Shown here piece after piece: positions 9,410 through 20,272 of a stretch of DNA of 64,000 nucleotides. Location: NCBI RefSeq assembly GCF_014230055.1, contig NZ_JACHVA010000138.1, positions 62,001 through 126,000 of the forward strand, in the 5' to 3' direction. The DNA comes from Puniceicoccus vermicola. Its GTDB lineage: Bacteria > Verrucomicrobiota > Verrucomicrobiia > Opitutales > Puniceicoccaceae. The translations under genes and the position numbers were made by a program. Position 1 is the first letter of the stretch; the number at the start of each line of letters is the position of its first letter. The notes below the pieces were generated by a model. It made no database searches and was not told the origin of the DNA. It saw only the letters and a program-made list of their open reading frames with translations.

Positions 9410-9844
9410 CTACCGATCACCGTCCACCGCGGCACCGTCGGCCGCTTCGCGGGACTGGATACGGATGGCGCTGAGACCAGCCTTGCGGGACCAGTCCATG
9501 ACTTGGGTCAGCGTCTTGACCGGAGTATCTTCATGGACGGCGAGGAGGACTTTGCGATCGGGATTGGCTTCCCCGGCCACTGACAGGGCCTTCTGGAGGC
9601 CGTCGGCGCTAATGGACTGCTCGTTGAGGAAGAGGTCTCCGTTCTCGTCGACGATGAGGCGGAGGTCTCCCCGCGACTCGGAGCTGCCTGCGGTTTCGAT
9701 GGAGGGAAGCTCGAGGTTGAGCACTTTCGGCTCCCGAAACTGCATGGTCATCAGAAAGAAAAAGATGAGGACCATGAGGACGTCCACGAGAGGGACGATG
9801 TTGATCTCGGCCCTGCGCTTGCGGGTCCGGGAACGAAGCGTCAT
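9410..9844 (-). CDS. exbD: ExbD/TolR-type biopolymer transport protein
   Basis: 144 aa. One N-terminal membrane helix (INIVPLVDVLMVLIFFFLMTM) carries the conserved PLVDVLMVL aspartate needed for proton use, then a small periplasmic domain. It partners ExbB to energise outer-membrane (TonB-like) transport. It overlaps the upstream exbB by 4 bp (ATGA). The last residues (REAADGAAVDGDR) are encoded by the adjoining microsatellite, so the C-terminus may have been extended by repeat growth. Confidence 0.92.
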   Translation of the reverse strand: MTLRSRTRKRRAEINIVPLVDVLMVLIFFFLMTMQFREPKVLNLELPSIETAGSSESRGDLRLIVDENGDLFLNEQSISADGLQKALSVAGEANPDRKVLLAVHEDTPVKTLTQVMDWSRKAGLSAIRIQSREAADGAAVDGDR

Positions 9845-10419
9845 GACTCCGAGGCCCGCCGTGAACGCGCGACCAAATGTTCGACCACTACTTCCAAGCG
9901 AGCCGCATGGTTATCGACCTTCCGATTGAAATAGGCAGAGGCCACCAGAGCGGGAATGGCAATCGCCAGCCCAAGAATCGTGGTCGTTAGAGCCAGCGAA
10001 ATCCCGGCCACAAACTCCTCCGGATCCGGGATACCCGGCTGATCGGCAAAGGTGGCAAAGACACTGACCAATCCGGTCACCGTCCCCAACAGGCCGACCA
10101 ACGGCGCCCCACTGACGACAAAATCGAGAATGAACAGGCCGCGCTCGAGGCGGTTGACCTGCAATCGAGCAAAGGCCTGAAAGGTCTCGGGATCCGGGGA
10201 GACGCGCGCGAAGAAACGGACCAACTCGGCGGCCGTGGAGTGGTCGTTCTCCCGAAGTTCCGGCAACTTTCCGTCAAACAGGGCCTGACGTTGATAGCCG
10301 GGGACGACCGCCGATTTCCGGAGGGCGATCAGTCGTTCGACAATGATCACTCCCCCCAGAAAAGAAAAGGCCGCGAGCGGATAAAGGAACCAGCCCGCAT
10401 CTTGCAAAAAGGTCAGCAT
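9841..10419 (-). CDS. exbB: ExbB/TolQ/MotA proton-channel family protein
   Basis: 192 aa with three membrane segments: about 12-30 (FLYPLAAFSFLGGVIIVERLIAL), about 100-125 (ISLALTTT-preceding GAPLVGLLGTVTGLVSVF) and about 140-165 (ALTTTILGLAIAIPALVASAYF). GLLGTVTGLV and the AL.TT..GL.IAIP block are diagnostic for MotA/TolQ/ExbB. Forms the inner-membrane proton channel with ExbD, encoded immediately downstream with a 4-bp overlap. No TonB gene lies beside them. Confidence 0.94.
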   Translation of the reverse strand: MLTFLQDAGWFLYPLAAFSFLGGVIIVERLIALRKSAVVPGYQRQALFDGKLPELRENDHSTAAELVRFFARVSPDPETFQAFARLQVNRLERGLFILDFVVSGAPLVGLLGTVTGLVSVFATFADQPGIPDPEEFVAGISLALTTTILGLAIAIPALVASAYFNRKVDNHAARLEVVVEHLVARSRRASES

Positions 10420-10479
10420 TGAATCGTTCTTTCAGTGAAGGATCGCGTTCGAAGACAAACCCTAACGCAAGCGAATCAC

Positions 10480-11079
10480 TTATACGTAATGAAGACTTCC
10501 AGCGACCTGGTCGACCTGCTCAGAGGATTCGAGCAGCTCGGCGATCGGATCCCAGCGTCCTTCGATCAACCCTTCGCGGGCAGTCTCAGGAATCTGTGCA
10601 TCGTATTCTTTTTCGCCCACGAATACCTTGCGGTTCGGGACGTCGAGGCGGATCTCAGTCGTCGCATCCGCCTTGAGCGTCGCAGCGATTTCATCCAGAT
10701 CTTTCCGCGGCAGGGTCATGCAGGGCATGCCGAGCGTGATTGAATTGCCAAAGAAAATCTCCGCAAAGCTCTGAGCCAAAATCCCCCGAAAACCATATCG
10801 GTAGAGAGATTGTGGCGCGTGCTCACGCGAACTCCCGCACCCGAAATTCTCACCCGAGACGAGGATGCTCGCTTTCGCAAAGCGCTCCTCATTGAGCGGG
10901 TGGTCTTTCGGAGACCCGTCGGCCTCGTTGAAGCGGACGTCGAAGAACGCAAACTCACCGAGCCCGTCAAAGGTGACGCACTTCATGAAGCGCGCCGGGA
11001 TGATGCGGTCCGTATCGATATCGTCGCCCATTACCGGAACACCGGTGCCGACGACTTCAGTAATTTTTTCCAATGCCAT
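10480..11079 (-). CDS. leuD: 3-isopropylmalate dehydratase small subunit
   Basis: 199 aa. GDDIDTDRIIPARFMKCV and GENFGCGSSREHAPQSL are the swivelling-domain signatures of LeuD. With LeuC it isomerises 2- to 3-isopropylmalate in leucine synthesis. A clear GAGGAGG ribosome-binding site lies about 9 nt before ATG 11079, starting inside the leuC stop codon context; the intergenic gap is 15 bp. Confidence 0.97.
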   Translation of the reverse strand: MALEKITEVVGTGVPVMGDDIDTDRIIPARFMKCVTFDGLGEFAFFDVRFNEADGSPKDHPLNEERFAKASILVSGENFGCGSSREHAPQSLYRYGFRGILAQSFAEIFFGNSITLGMPCMTLPRKDLDEIAATLKADATTEIRLDVPNRKVFVGEKEYDAQIPETAREGLIEGRWDPIAELLESSEQVDQVAGSLHYV

Positions 11080-11094
11080 GGTTCTCTATCCTCC

Positions 11095-12519
<1,425 letters not shown>

Positions 12520-12605
12520 GGAAAAACCTTAATTTTTACTCAACTGAGACCTTATTGCAACGCAGATCCTCGCGATCTGGGAAGATTTCCCCGGGCGTGG
12601 ATTTA

Positions 12606-12841
12606 CTGGCATCAGGGTGCCAGTATTGTGTAGAAACGGCTATCGCCGTTCCTCTCCGAACTCCCAGCAAGTGTAGCGGAAGCGCGATAGCGATTTCGAT
12701 ATCTGCGCTCAACGGATGCCCGATCCAACGATCGAGAGCTGGAAGCTCTCGCTACTTTCGGCTCTAGCTTTTGTAGAAACGGCTATCGCCGTTCTTTCTC
12801 CGCAAGGCTGAGCGCTACCGGCTACAGCCTCCCCGACCCGA
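12606..12841 (+). repeat. Single composite palindromic repeat unit
   Basis: One unit of the composite family that is tandemly amplified near 20.3 kb and 29.5 kb: AACGGCTATCGCCGTT, then GTAGCGGAAGCGCGATAGCG (from 12673), GAGAGCTGGAAGCTCTC (12734-12750) and CTACTTT, then a second AACGGCTATCGCCGTT near 12778. The ends GTAGCG (12673-12678) and CGCTAC (12750-12755) are inverted relative to each other. It lies between two minus-strand genes. The stretch 12520-12605 shows nothing but the leuC leader. Confidence 0.85.
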
Positions 12842-13282
12842 CTACTCTGCGATCAGTGCCAAGGCAAACGACAGGGTTGCCGCCTTGCGGCCGTCTTTTT
12901 CGATCACGGCGTCGAGGAACTCAAAGCGGGAGATGGTTTCCTTGTGGGTTACGATGATTTTGATCTGATCTCCAGGCTTCACCATTGCTTTAAAGCGAGC
13001 ATCCGAAATTCGGGAGAGGACCGGAGTCCGTCCGCCGATCTCTTCGCCTTGGGCCTCAAGGCGGTTCACCAAAAGGACCGCCGCTGCTTGGAAGGCGGCC
13101 TCACAGATCAAAACTCCGGGCATAATCGGATTGCCAGGATAATGCCCTTCGAAATGAAGTTCGTCCTCCCGAATGCTCCGCTCAGCGACGAGCCGACCCT
13201 CCTCGATCTCGACCACTTCATCGATGAAGAGAAATGGGGGGCGGTGAGGAATGCGGCGTTTGATTTCTTCTGTGGAAAACAT
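12842..13282 (-). CDS. fabZ: 3-hydroxyacyl-ACP dehydratase, FabZ-like
   Basis: 146 aa hot-dog-fold protein. ATG 13282 gives MFSTEEIKRRIPHRPPFLFIDEV, the family's N-terminus. Catalytic His47 (FEGHYPGNPIMPGVL) and Glu61 (ICEAAFQAAAV) are in place. Removes water from beta-hydroxyacyl-ACP in fatty acid elongation. It stands alone, not beside lpxA/lpxC, so it may serve fatty acid or a specialised lipid; plain FabZ is most likely. Confidence 0.9.
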   Translation of the reverse strand: MFSTEEIKRRIPHRPPFLFIDEVVEIEEGRLVAERSIREDELHFEGHYPGNPIMPGVLICEAAFQAAAVLLVNRLEAQGEEIGGRTPVLSRISDARFKAMVKPGDQIKIIVTHKETISRFEFLDAVIEKDGRKAATLSFALALIAE

Positions 13283-13348
13283 GCAGCGAAGTAAAGGAAT
13301 GTTCCTGCGGAAGTCCATCCGTTCTGCGAATGGAGTTCTCTGAAAAAA

Positions 13349-14449
13349 TTAGCCCGCGACGATTCGGGACAATTCGTCCAGGGTATAAGGCTTTTTCAAA
13401 CTGCCGGAGAAACCGTATTCGGCGGGGTCATTGACGATCGTCGTTGTCTGCCCGGAACTAATATAAAGACGGGCATCAGGATCGTACTCGCGAATAATTT
13501 CCGCCGCCTCTGGTCCGCTAATTCCCTTCGGCATATTCAAATCGAGAATAACAAACTGGAAGGGATTTCCTTCTTCCTTTGCAGTTCGATATTTCTCGAC
13601 CGTCTCGGTTCCATTGTTGGAAGTGACCACATCCCATCCCAGGTGGCTCAGCATTTCCTCGACAATCTGCAAGACCATGTCGTCGTCATCGAGAACCAAA
13701 GCCCGGCCAGAAGAGCCTTTCACGACCGGGACCGCTGGACGGGTCCGCGGATCCACCTCGTCGATGCCGGGCAACCGTACGACAAAACAAGTACGCCCAC
13801 TCGAATCGTCTTCGAGGAGAATCTCGCCCCCGATCTGCTCAAGCCAGTCGCGCGCTGAGGCGAGGCCCAGCCCGGTGCCTCCCTCACGGGTCGAAAAGCC
13901 ATCCTCGAAAATCTTATCCTGTAATTCTTCGGGTATCCCCTCGCCGGTATCGATCACGCGGACTCGCAGGATTTTTGGATCATCCTCACGGCGGGCAGGC
14001 AGTTCCTGCTCGAGGTGAATGCTGATCTTCCCGCCCTTCTCCATAGCGTGAACCGAGTTGGTGAGCAGATTATTAAATAACTGCTGCAACTTACTCAATT
14101 GGGCTCTCACCATCGGCAAATTCTCTCCGTAGGTGAGGTTTAGGGAATATCCCTCGGGCGGCACGCAGATCCCCACCGAAGCGCTCAAGACATCGAGAAC
14201 GGATAAATCCTGAGGGACGGACGACTCGACCGGGCGAATCGCTTTCTCCGCCATCGAGCAGGCTCCGCGCAAAATATTCTCCACTGCACTCAGTGAATCC
14301 GTGAGCACCGGATCCCTCGGAGCCCTCCGCCGAGCCAGCGAAAGATGGCCCAAAGCCCCAGTCATGATGTTCTTCAAATCATGAATGAAGACTTCACGTT
14401 CGGCCGGAGAATTTACCGGTTTGGGGTCTTTATCGTTCTTAGACGCCAT
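13349..14449 (-). CDS. Cytosolic hybrid histidine kinase / response receiver
   Basis: 366 aa. Domains: an H-box with His23 in FIHDLKNIM (HDLKN type), HATPase with N-box FNNLLTNSVHAM (125-136), G1 DTGEGIP (167-173) and G2 GGTGLGLASA (190-199), then a C-terminal receiver (about 248-366) with acidic DDDD cluster 254-257, phospho-acceptor Asp303 (ILDLNMP) and Lys353 (KKPYT). There is no membrane segment, PAS, GAF or other sensor domain, so the signal must come from a partner or an upstream kinase. No separate regulator gene is adjacent; the output is unknown. Confidence 0.88.
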   Translation of the reverse strand: MASKNDKDPKPVNSPAEREVFIHDLKNIMTGALGHLSLARRRAPRDPVLTDSLSAVENILRGACSMAEKAIRPVESSVPQDLSVLDVLSASVGICVPPEGYSLNLTYGENLPMVRAQLSKLQQLFNNLLTNSVHAMEKGGKISIHLEQELPARREDDPKILRVRVIDTGEGIPEELQDKIFEDGFSTREGGTGLGLASARDWLEQIGGEILLEDDSSGRTCFVVRLPGIDEVDPRTRPAVPVVKGSSGRALVLDDDDMVLQIVEEMLSHLGWDVVTSNNGTETVEKYRTAKEEGNPFQFVILDLNMPKGISGPEAAEIIREYDPDARLYISSGQTTTIVNDPAEYGFSGSLKKPYTLDELSRIVAG

Positions 14450-14627
14450 GTATGTCGCACAGAATGAGCATCAGCTAGAATCGTGACTTTTACCGATCAG
14501 ACCCACTACATGCCAGCGGTTTCTTTACAAAATCCGAAAGAATCCGTCCATTCTCCACCGAGAAAGCCAAAAACCGCAAAGCGAGGGCTTGATGCCGCCG
14601 CCGGATTCCACCTTTATGAGAACCTCT

Positions 14628-16154
14628 ATGTCAGAAGAACAATCTACCGCCCCGAAAACTGTGACGATGGACGAAGTGATCGGCCTGTGCCGCCGAAGGG
14701 GCTTTGTCTTCCAATCCTCCGAGATCTACGGAGGAATCAACGGCTTTTTCGATTATGGCCCCTTGGGCGTCGAACTGCGCAAAAATATCAAGGATGCTTG
14801 GTGGCAGGATATGGTCCATCGCCGCGACGACGTTGTCGGGGTGGACTGCTCGATCATCATGCACCCCAAAGTCTGGCAGGCCTCTGGTCACGTCGACGGC
14901 TTCTCGGATCCGATGGTCGACTGCAAGGAGTCGAAAATGCGCTACCGGGCCGATCAATTGTTCTTCGCCCCCGTCATCGTCGAGGGAGAAACGATCGGAT
15001 ACGTCTCGGTGATGGAGGACGCATCGATGGAGGACGAGGCCAACAAGAAGGCCGCCGAGATGAAACGGAAGCTCGGTAAACAGGGAGAACTTTCTCCCGT
15101 CGAGCTCAAGTCTTACGACGAGGCCGACCCTTCAGAATACGAATTGATCCCCTCCCCTGCGACCGGCAAACCGGGGAGCCTCACGCCACCCCGCGATTTT
15201 AATCTGATGTTCGAAACGAACGTCGGGGCCATCCGCAACGAGTCCTCTGTCGCTTACCTGCGGCCCGAAACGGCTCAAGGGATCTTCGCGGAGTTCCGCA
15301 ACGTGGTCGATACCGGCCGGGTCAAGGTTCCTTTCGGAATCGCCCAGGTGGGTCGGGCTTTTCGGAATGAGATCACCCCGCGCAATTTCATTTTCCGCTC
15401 CCGCGAGTTCGAACAAATGGAGCTCGAATACTTCATCTCTCCCGACGAGGAAGAGTGGAAAACCGTACACCGTGAGTGGATCAACTGGTGCAAAGAATGG
15501 CTTCAATCCATCGGTCTCCGTCCGGAACTGATCGGCGAAGACGTCCATCCCGAAGACAAGCTCGCTCACTACTCGAGAGCCTGCACGGACCTGACCTTTC
15601 GTTATCCGTTCGGCGTCCAGGAGCTTTGGGGGATCGCCGCTCGCGGCAACTTCGACCTTACCCAACACCAGGAGCACTCAGGCAAATCGATGGAATATTT
15701 CGACGAAGCCCGTAAGGAAAAGTACATCCCTCACGTCATCGAACCCTCTGTCGGGGTCGACCGCATTTTCCTCGCCGTTCTCTGCTCAGCGTACGAGATC
15801 GACGAAATTGGGGGCGACAAGCGCACGGTCCTCAAGTTCCATCCGCGGATGGCTCCCGTCAAGGCCGCCATTCTCCCTCTCGTGAAGAACAAGCCGGAGC
15901 TCGTCGAACGTGCCCGGGGCCTCTACGAGAAACTGCAACGCCGTTTCCCCGTCTTCTACGACGCATCCGGAGCCATTGGGCGCCGCTACCGTCGCCAGGA
16001 CGAAATCGGAACTCCGTTCTGCCTGACCGTAGACTTCGACACCTTGGAAAAGGATAATCTCGTCACCATCCGCGACCGCGACACCTGCGAACAGGAGCGC
16101 GTGACCGAAGAGGAAGCCATCGCCCGCATCACCGCTGCCGTATATGGAGAGTAA
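14628..16154 (+). CDS. glyQS: Glycyl-tRNA synthetase, homodimeric class II type
   Basis: 508 aa from ATG 14628 ([26 protein letters not shown]); ATG 14616 or TTG 14589 would add a few residues. Motifs include [29 protein letters not shown]-like, the motif 2 region [34 protein letters not shown] and motif 3 [16 protein letters not shown]. This is the single-chain alpha2 enzyme and not the alpha2-beta2 form. It heads a tightly packed operon, overlapping pyrR by 11 bp. Confidence 0.96.
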   Translation: MSEEQSTAPKTVTMDEVIGLCRRRGFVFQSSEIYGGINGFFDYGPLGVELRKNIKDAWWQDMVHRRDDVVGVDCSIIMHPKVWQASGHVDGFSDPMVDCKESKMRYRADQLFFAPVIVEGETIGYVSVMEDASMEDEANKKAAEMKRKLGKQGELSPVELKSYDEADPSEYELIPSPATGKPGSLTPPRDFNLMFETNVGAIRNESSVAYLRPETAQGIFAEFRNVVDTGRVKVPFGIAQVGRAFRNEITPRNFIFRSREFEQMELEYFISPDEEEWKTVHREWINWCKEWLQSIGLRPELIGEDVHPEDKLAHYSRACTDLTFRYPFGVQELWGIAARGNFDLTQHQEHSGKSMEYFDEARKEKYIPHVIEPSVGVDRIFLAVLCSAYEIDEIGGDKRTVLKFHPRMAPVKAAILPLVKNKPELVERARGLYEKLQRRFPVFYDASGAIGRRYRRQDEIGTPFCLTVDFDTLEKDNLVTIRDRDTCEQERVTEEEAIARITAAVYGE

Positions 16155-16707
16155 CGCACCAGACGTAGAACCTTCGCCGGAGAACGTTTTCCGGGGCGAG
16201 GAAGTCTTTTCCCTCATCTCGACCCTCGCTGATCGCATCATCGAAAGTGGCGAAGTCGACCGTGACACCGTCATTCTCAGCATCGCCAATGGCGGGATCG
16301 ACTTGGGGAACCTCTTGCGCCGACTCCTCGAAAAGCAGACGGGAATCGCACTCGGGTACGGGATCGTGGAGACCTCCTTCCACCGCGATGATATCGGCAG
16401 CCGCCCGATTCCCATCGTCGCCCACCCGACCGACATCCCGGTCAATATTGATGGGAAAACGCTGATCATCGTTGACGATGTGATCGCCTCCGGTCGTACG
16501 ATCCGGGCGGCCATCAACGAGATCTTCGACCTCGGCCGTCCTGCCAAGATCCTTCTCGCCGTGCTCCTCGATCGCGGCGGGCGCAAGCTGCCCTTCCAGC
16601 CTGACTTTTTGGCAGACACCATCACCGTCCCCCAGGACCGCATCCTCAAAGTGCACATCGACGAGGAGGATCCGATCGGTCACCAAATCCAACTACTGCC
16701 GCGATGA
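16144..16707 (+). CDS. pyrR: PyrR: pyrimidine operon regulator / uracil phosphoribosyltransferase
   Basis: 187 aa. The PRPP-binding motif [14 protein letters not shown] is at 110-123, and SFHRDD near 78-83 corresponds to the RDD segment of PyrR. In Gram-positive bacteria PyrR binds pyr mRNA to cause attenuation; many homologues elsewhere act mainly as UPRTases. Here no separate pyr leader exists, because the gene starts inside glyQS, so classical attenuation upstream of pyrR is not possible. It overlaps pyrB by 4 bp. Confidence 0.93.
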   Translation: MESNAPDVEPSPENVFRGEEVFSLISTLADRIIESGEVDRDTVILSIANGGIDLGNLLRRLLEKQTGIALGYGIVETSFHRDDIGSRPIPIVAHPTDIPVNIDGKTLIIVDDVIASGRTIRAAINEIFDLGRPAKILLAVLLDRGGRKLPFQPDFLADTITVPQDRILKVHIDEEDPIGHQIQLLPR

Positions 16708-17663
16708 AGACTGAATTTGAATGGACTCGCCGAAACCTGATCGGGATCGAGAACCTCTCCCCGGAGGAGCTGACCTTCATCCTCGATACAGCCGTTTCCT
16801 TTAAGAGGACCTTCGACCGTAAGAACAAAAAGCTCCCTTCGCTGCGCGGGAAGGTGATCGCCAATCTCTTCCTCGAGCCAAGCACCCGCACCCGTGTGGC
16901 CTTTGAAGTGGCGGCCAACCGGCTCAGTGCCGACGTTCTCACCGTCTCGGGATCTTCAAGCAGCATCGTCAAAGGCGAAACCCTACGCGATACGGCTCAG
17001 AACATCGAAGCGCTCAAGGCCGACATGATTGTCATTCGCCACTCTTCGGCCGGGTCCCCGCACTACCTGAGCCAAGTGGTCGACATCCCGATCATCAACG
17101 CCGGAGACGGCGCCCATGAGCACCCGACGCAAGCTCTCCTCGACTGCTTCACCCTCCGGGAAAAGATCGGCGACCTCCGCGGACGCAAGGTCGCCATTCT
17201 CGGAGATATACTCTTCAGCCGGGTGGCCCGGTCCAACATTTGGGCCCTCCGCAAGCTCGGCGCCCACGTGACTGTCGTCGGGCCATCGACCCTCGTTCCG
17301 GAAACCTTCATGTCCATGGGAGCAGAGGTCAGCCACGACCTACGCTCGGCCCTGACTGATGCCGACGCCGTGATGCTCCTCCGCATTCAGCACGAGCGCC
17401 AATCTCAGATGCACTTCCCGTCTCTGGGCGAGTACACCAGCATGTTTGGCCTCAATCAGGAACGTTCGTCCTGGCTCAAGCCCGACGCGATCATCATGCA
17501 CCCCGGTCCTATTAACCGCGGGGTCGAAGTCGACTCCGACCTGGCAGACTCCGATCGCTCCGTCATCCTTGATCAAGTCACCAACGGCATCGCCGTTCGC
17601 ATGGCTGTCCTCTATCTCTGCGCCAGCGCCAACGAGTGGCAGAAACGGAAAGAATCCCTATGA
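16704..17663 (+). CDS. pyrB: Aspartate carbamoyltransferase catalytic chain
   Basis: 319 aa. The carbamoyl-phosphate loop is EPSTRTRVAFE (about 58-68), the 80s loop SSSSIVKGETLRDT, then IRHSSAGSPH and MHPGPINRGVE near the C-terminus. Joins carbamoyl phosphate and aspartate, the first committed pyrimidine step. No pyrI regulatory chain is nearby. ATGA overlaps with pyrR upstream and pyrC downstream. Confidence 0.97.
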   Translation: MKTEFEWTRRNLIGIENLSPEELTFILDTAVSFKRTFDRKNKKLPSLRGKVIANLFLEPSTRTRVAFEVAANRLSADVLTVSGSSSSIVKGETLRDTAQNIEALKADMIVIRHSSAGSPHYLSQVVDIPIINAGDGAHEHPTQALLDCFTLREKIGDLRGRKVAILGDILFSRVARSNIWALRKLGAHVTVVGPSTLVPETFMSMGAEVSHDLRSALTDADAVMLLRIQHERQSQMHFPSLGEYTSMFGLNQERSSWLKPDAIIMHPGPINRGVEVDSDLADSDRSVILDQVTNGIAVRMAVLYLCASANEWQKRKESL

Positions 17664-18958
17664 GTTCCGAAAATCTTATCATCCGCGGCGGTCGCATCAT
17701 CGACCCTGAATCCGGTCGGGACGAAGTCGGCGACCTCTACATTCGCGACGGCAAGATCTCTGGATCGTTCTCCGAAGACGAAGCCCGGGTCATCGACGCG
17801 TCAGGAAAAGTTGTCTGCCCCGGACTCGTCGACATCCACGTTCACTTTCGCGACCCCGGCCAGACCCACAAGGAAGACATCCGCACCGGAACCATGTCTG
17901 CAGCCGCCGGCGGCTTTACCTCGGTCATCTGCATGCCGAATACGTCGCCGACTTGCGACAACGCCGGCACCATTCAGCACATCAATGACTCCGTTGCCAA
18001 AAAGGCTGTCATCCGCGTCTACCCGACCGGTTGCCTGACCCGCAATATGGAGGGGAAGGATCTGGCCCCCATCGGCTCCCTGAAAAAAGCAGGGGTCGTC
18101 GCCGTAACCGACGACGGCAAGTGCGTGCAGAACAACGCGCTCATGCGCCAGGTTGCCACCTACTCGAAGATGTTCGACCTCCCGGTTATGGACCACTGCC
18201 AAGACAGCGCCCTGACCGAAGGCTCCGTCATGCACGAAGGCGAGTGGTCCTTGCGTCTCGGCCTCAAAGGATGGCCCGCTGCGGCCGAAGACATCATTGT
18301 CGCCCGCAACATCATTCTTTCCGAGCTCACGGGAGCGCACATCCACATGCAGCACGTCTCCTCGGCTGATTCAGTTGAGCTGCTACGCCAGGCTAAGAAG
18401 AAGGGCATCCGGGTCAGTGGTGAGGCGAGCCCGCACCACATTACGCTCACCGACAAATATCTCGGTGGCTACGATCCCTTCTTCAAGATGAACCCGCCCC
18501 TCCGATCGGAGTCCCATCGGCTGGCTCTCATTGAAGGTCTTCGCGACGGCACTCTCGACTGCATTGCCACGGACCACGCACCACACCGCGAGTATGAGAA
18601 GGACGTGGAGCTCGACATCGCCCCCTTCGGGATCGTTGGCCTCGAGACCTCGCTCCCCATCTGTCTTGAAACCCTGCATCGCGGCTCGGGATTCTCGCTT
18701 CCGCAAGTGATCGATCTGATGACCTCCAAGCCGGCCCGATTGATGAACATCCCGGGCGGGACACTCGCCGACGGCGTCGATGCAGATGTTCTCATCTTCG
18801 ACCCCGAACGCGAATGGGTTCCCTCCCGAGAAGAGTTCAAGAGCAAGAGCTTCAACTCTCCTTGGCTCGACGTCCCCCTGAAAGGACGGGCCGATACAAC
18901 CATCGTCGCCGGGAGTATCGTCTACGAAAACGGCCGCGTCGTCGGCGAAGAGGAATGA
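17660..18958 (+). CDS. pyrC: Dihydroorotase (class I)
   Basis: 432 aa from ATG 17660, which overlaps the pyrB stop. The zinc-binding HVHFRDPG motif is at 60-67, followed by GGFTSVICMPNTSP, and TDHAPH lies in the later barrel strand. Closes carbamoyl aspartate to dihydroorotate. Class I dihydroorotases often bind ATCase, in keeping with the pyrB-pyrC arrangement. ATGA overlap with the next gene. Confidence 0.97.
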   Translation: MSSENLIIRGGRIIDPESGRDEVGDLYIRDGKISGSFSEDEARVIDASGKVVCPGLVDIHVHFRDPGQTHKEDIRTGTMSAAAGGFTSVICMPNTSPTCDNAGTIQHINDSVAKKAVIRVYPTGCLTRNMEGKDLAPIGSLKKAGVVAVTDDGKCVQNNALMRQVATYSKMFDLPVMDHCQDSALTEGSVMHEGEWSLRLGLKGWPAAAEDIIVARNIILSELTGAHIHMQHVSSADSVELLRQAKKKGIRVSGEASPHHITLTDKYLGGYDPFFKMNPPLRSESHRLALIEGLRDGTLDCIATDHAPHREYEKDVELDIAPFGIVGLETSLPICLETLHRGSGFSLPQVIDLMTSKPARLMNIPGGTLADGVDADVLIFDPEREWVPSREEFKSKSFNSPWLDVPLKGRADTTIVAGSIVYENGRVVGEEE

Positions 18959-19401
18959 ACGGAGAGCCCGCCAACACGGGCTCTGATCTGGACGACAAAC
19001 CTTCCAGCGCGCTCCCAATCCTCTTTTTCGACGCAAGCTGTCTCTTCTGCATTCGATCCATTCGTTGGATCATTCGTCACGACCCAGCGGCCGTGTTCAG
19101 CTTTGCCGGACTCGAGTCGAATACCGCCGCGGAGAAAATCCCAACCGAGCATCCTCTCCGAGAACAGGACACCGTGATTCTCCTCGACGAAGATGGATTG
19201 CACGGACGCAGTGAGGCAATCTTCCGCGTCCTTCGCCGACTCAAGACCTCGGCCAAAGTTCTCCTCATTTTTTCAGTCCTCCCCCGGTTCTGTACAGACT
19301 GGGGCTATCGTCTCATCGCCGCGAACCGCCATCGCTGGTTCGGGCGCGACGAATCCTGCCCGCTTCCCGAACCGGGTTCCGCCAACCGTTTTCTCGACTA
19401 A
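18955..19401 (+). CDS. DCC-family (DUF393) thiol-disulfide oxidoreductase-like protein
   Basis: 148 aa from ATG 18955 overlapping the pyrC stop. LFFDASCLFCIRSIRWIIRHD has the DxxCxxC active-site pattern of DUF393; later FRVLRRLKTSAKVL and the C-terminal WGYRLIAANRHRWFGRDESC fit the family (full typical length). The cellular role of DUF393 proteins is unclear; a redox function is inferred from the CxxC. It is co-translated with the pyrimidine operon, but a functional link is not evident. Confidence 0.88.
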   Translation: MNGEPANTGSDLDDKPSSALPILFFDASCLFCIRSIRWIIRHDPAAVFSFAGLESNTAAEKIPTEHPLREQDTVILLDEDGLHGRSEAIFRVLRRLKTSAKVLLIFSVLPRFCTDWGYRLIAANRHRWFGRDESCPLPEPGSANRFLD

Positions 19402-19413
19402 CGATTTTCCGCT

Positions 19414-20253
19414 ATGGATCCCGAACTATCGATTAGCACCGGCAACGCCATTCTCTTTACCGCGGCCCTTTTCGGGGCCATTGCGTCCTATTCCCGACCG
19501 ATTCGAAGCCCCTACGATCCCAACCAACCCTGGGAGCGTTGGGACATCTCCCTGCTTTCCTTCCTCGGCTACCTATGGCTGTTGGTCATCGTCATCCTCT
19601 TCGCCCCCGTTCTCGGGCAGAGCCTGACAAACCTCATTCTTCCTGGAAACGAAGAAAACGAGCAGGTCCAGTCCATCGGCGCGACGCTGATCATGCAAAC
19701 CGGCCTCGTCGCCATCATTCTTTCCGCCGTGCACATGCGCGGATGGTCCCTGATGAGCTTCTTTCGACACGAAGGCGTTTCCGAAAAAAATGTTTTTCTC
19801 CACGCCGGACACCTCTTCCTCCGCTACATTCCGACCATATGGCTCGTCGGAATGCTTTGGGCCGGCATTCTCTTCGCTCTCAAAAGCCTCGGATTCGACG
19901 TCTCTCCCCAACCTCAAATCGCCGCTCAATGGATCGCCGACTCCGACTCTGCGCCCTTTCTCATCATCATGGGGATCATGGTCGTGATCACTGCACCAAT
20001 CTCTGAAGAACTGGTCTTTCGCGCTTTCCTCTACCGCTTTCTCCGCAATCGATGGTCCGCTCGTTTCGCACTCATCTTCAGCTCCGTCCTCTTCGCCCTC
20101 CTCCACGCCAGCCTCCACAGCTTTCTCCCCCTAGTCTTCATGGGCCTCCTCCTCGCCAAAATCTACGAGGACACCCACGACATCCGGACCCCCATCCTCT
20201 TTCACCTCTTCTTCAACCTCTTCTCCTATTTGAATCTGATTTTCTTGCCGTGA
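19414..20253 (+). CDS. CPBP-family intramembrane metalloprotease
   Basis: 279 aa with about seven membrane segments. Conserved CPBP (Abi/CAAX-like) motifs: SEELVFRAFLYRFL (EExxxR, near 195-208), FALLHASLHSF (FxxxH) and FHLFFNLFSY (HxxxN/B) near the C-terminus. Likely a membrane glutamic/metallo-protease of unknown substrate. Last gene of the glyQS-pyr operon, 12 bp after the DCC gene. Confidence 0.88.
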   Translation: MDPELSISTGNAILFTAALFGAIASYSRPIRSPYDPNQPWERWDISLLSFLGYLWLLVIVILFAPVLGQSLTNLILPGNEENEQVQSIGATLIMQTGLVAIILSAVHMRGWSLMSFFRHEGVSEKNVFLHAGHLFLRYIPTIWLVGMLWAGILFALKSLGFDVSPQPQIAAQWIADSDSAPFLIIMGIMVVITAPISEELVFRAFLYRFLRNRWSARFALIFSSVLFALLHASLHSFLPLVFMGLLLAKIYEDTHDIRTPILFHLFFNLFSYLNLIFLP

Positions 20254-20272
20254 GGGGTATACCCTCTCCTTT
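20252..20272 (+). terminator. Possible weak terminator after the pyr operon
   Basis: GAGGG-GTATA-CCCTC (20252-20266), beginning at the CPBP stop codon, followed by TCCTTTC. The stem is short and the T-run poor. Confidence 0.35.

Noticed and set aside
14450-14627. T-box riboswitch before glyQS
   Set aside because: The gap is too short and lacks the T-box consensus and a terminator hairpin.
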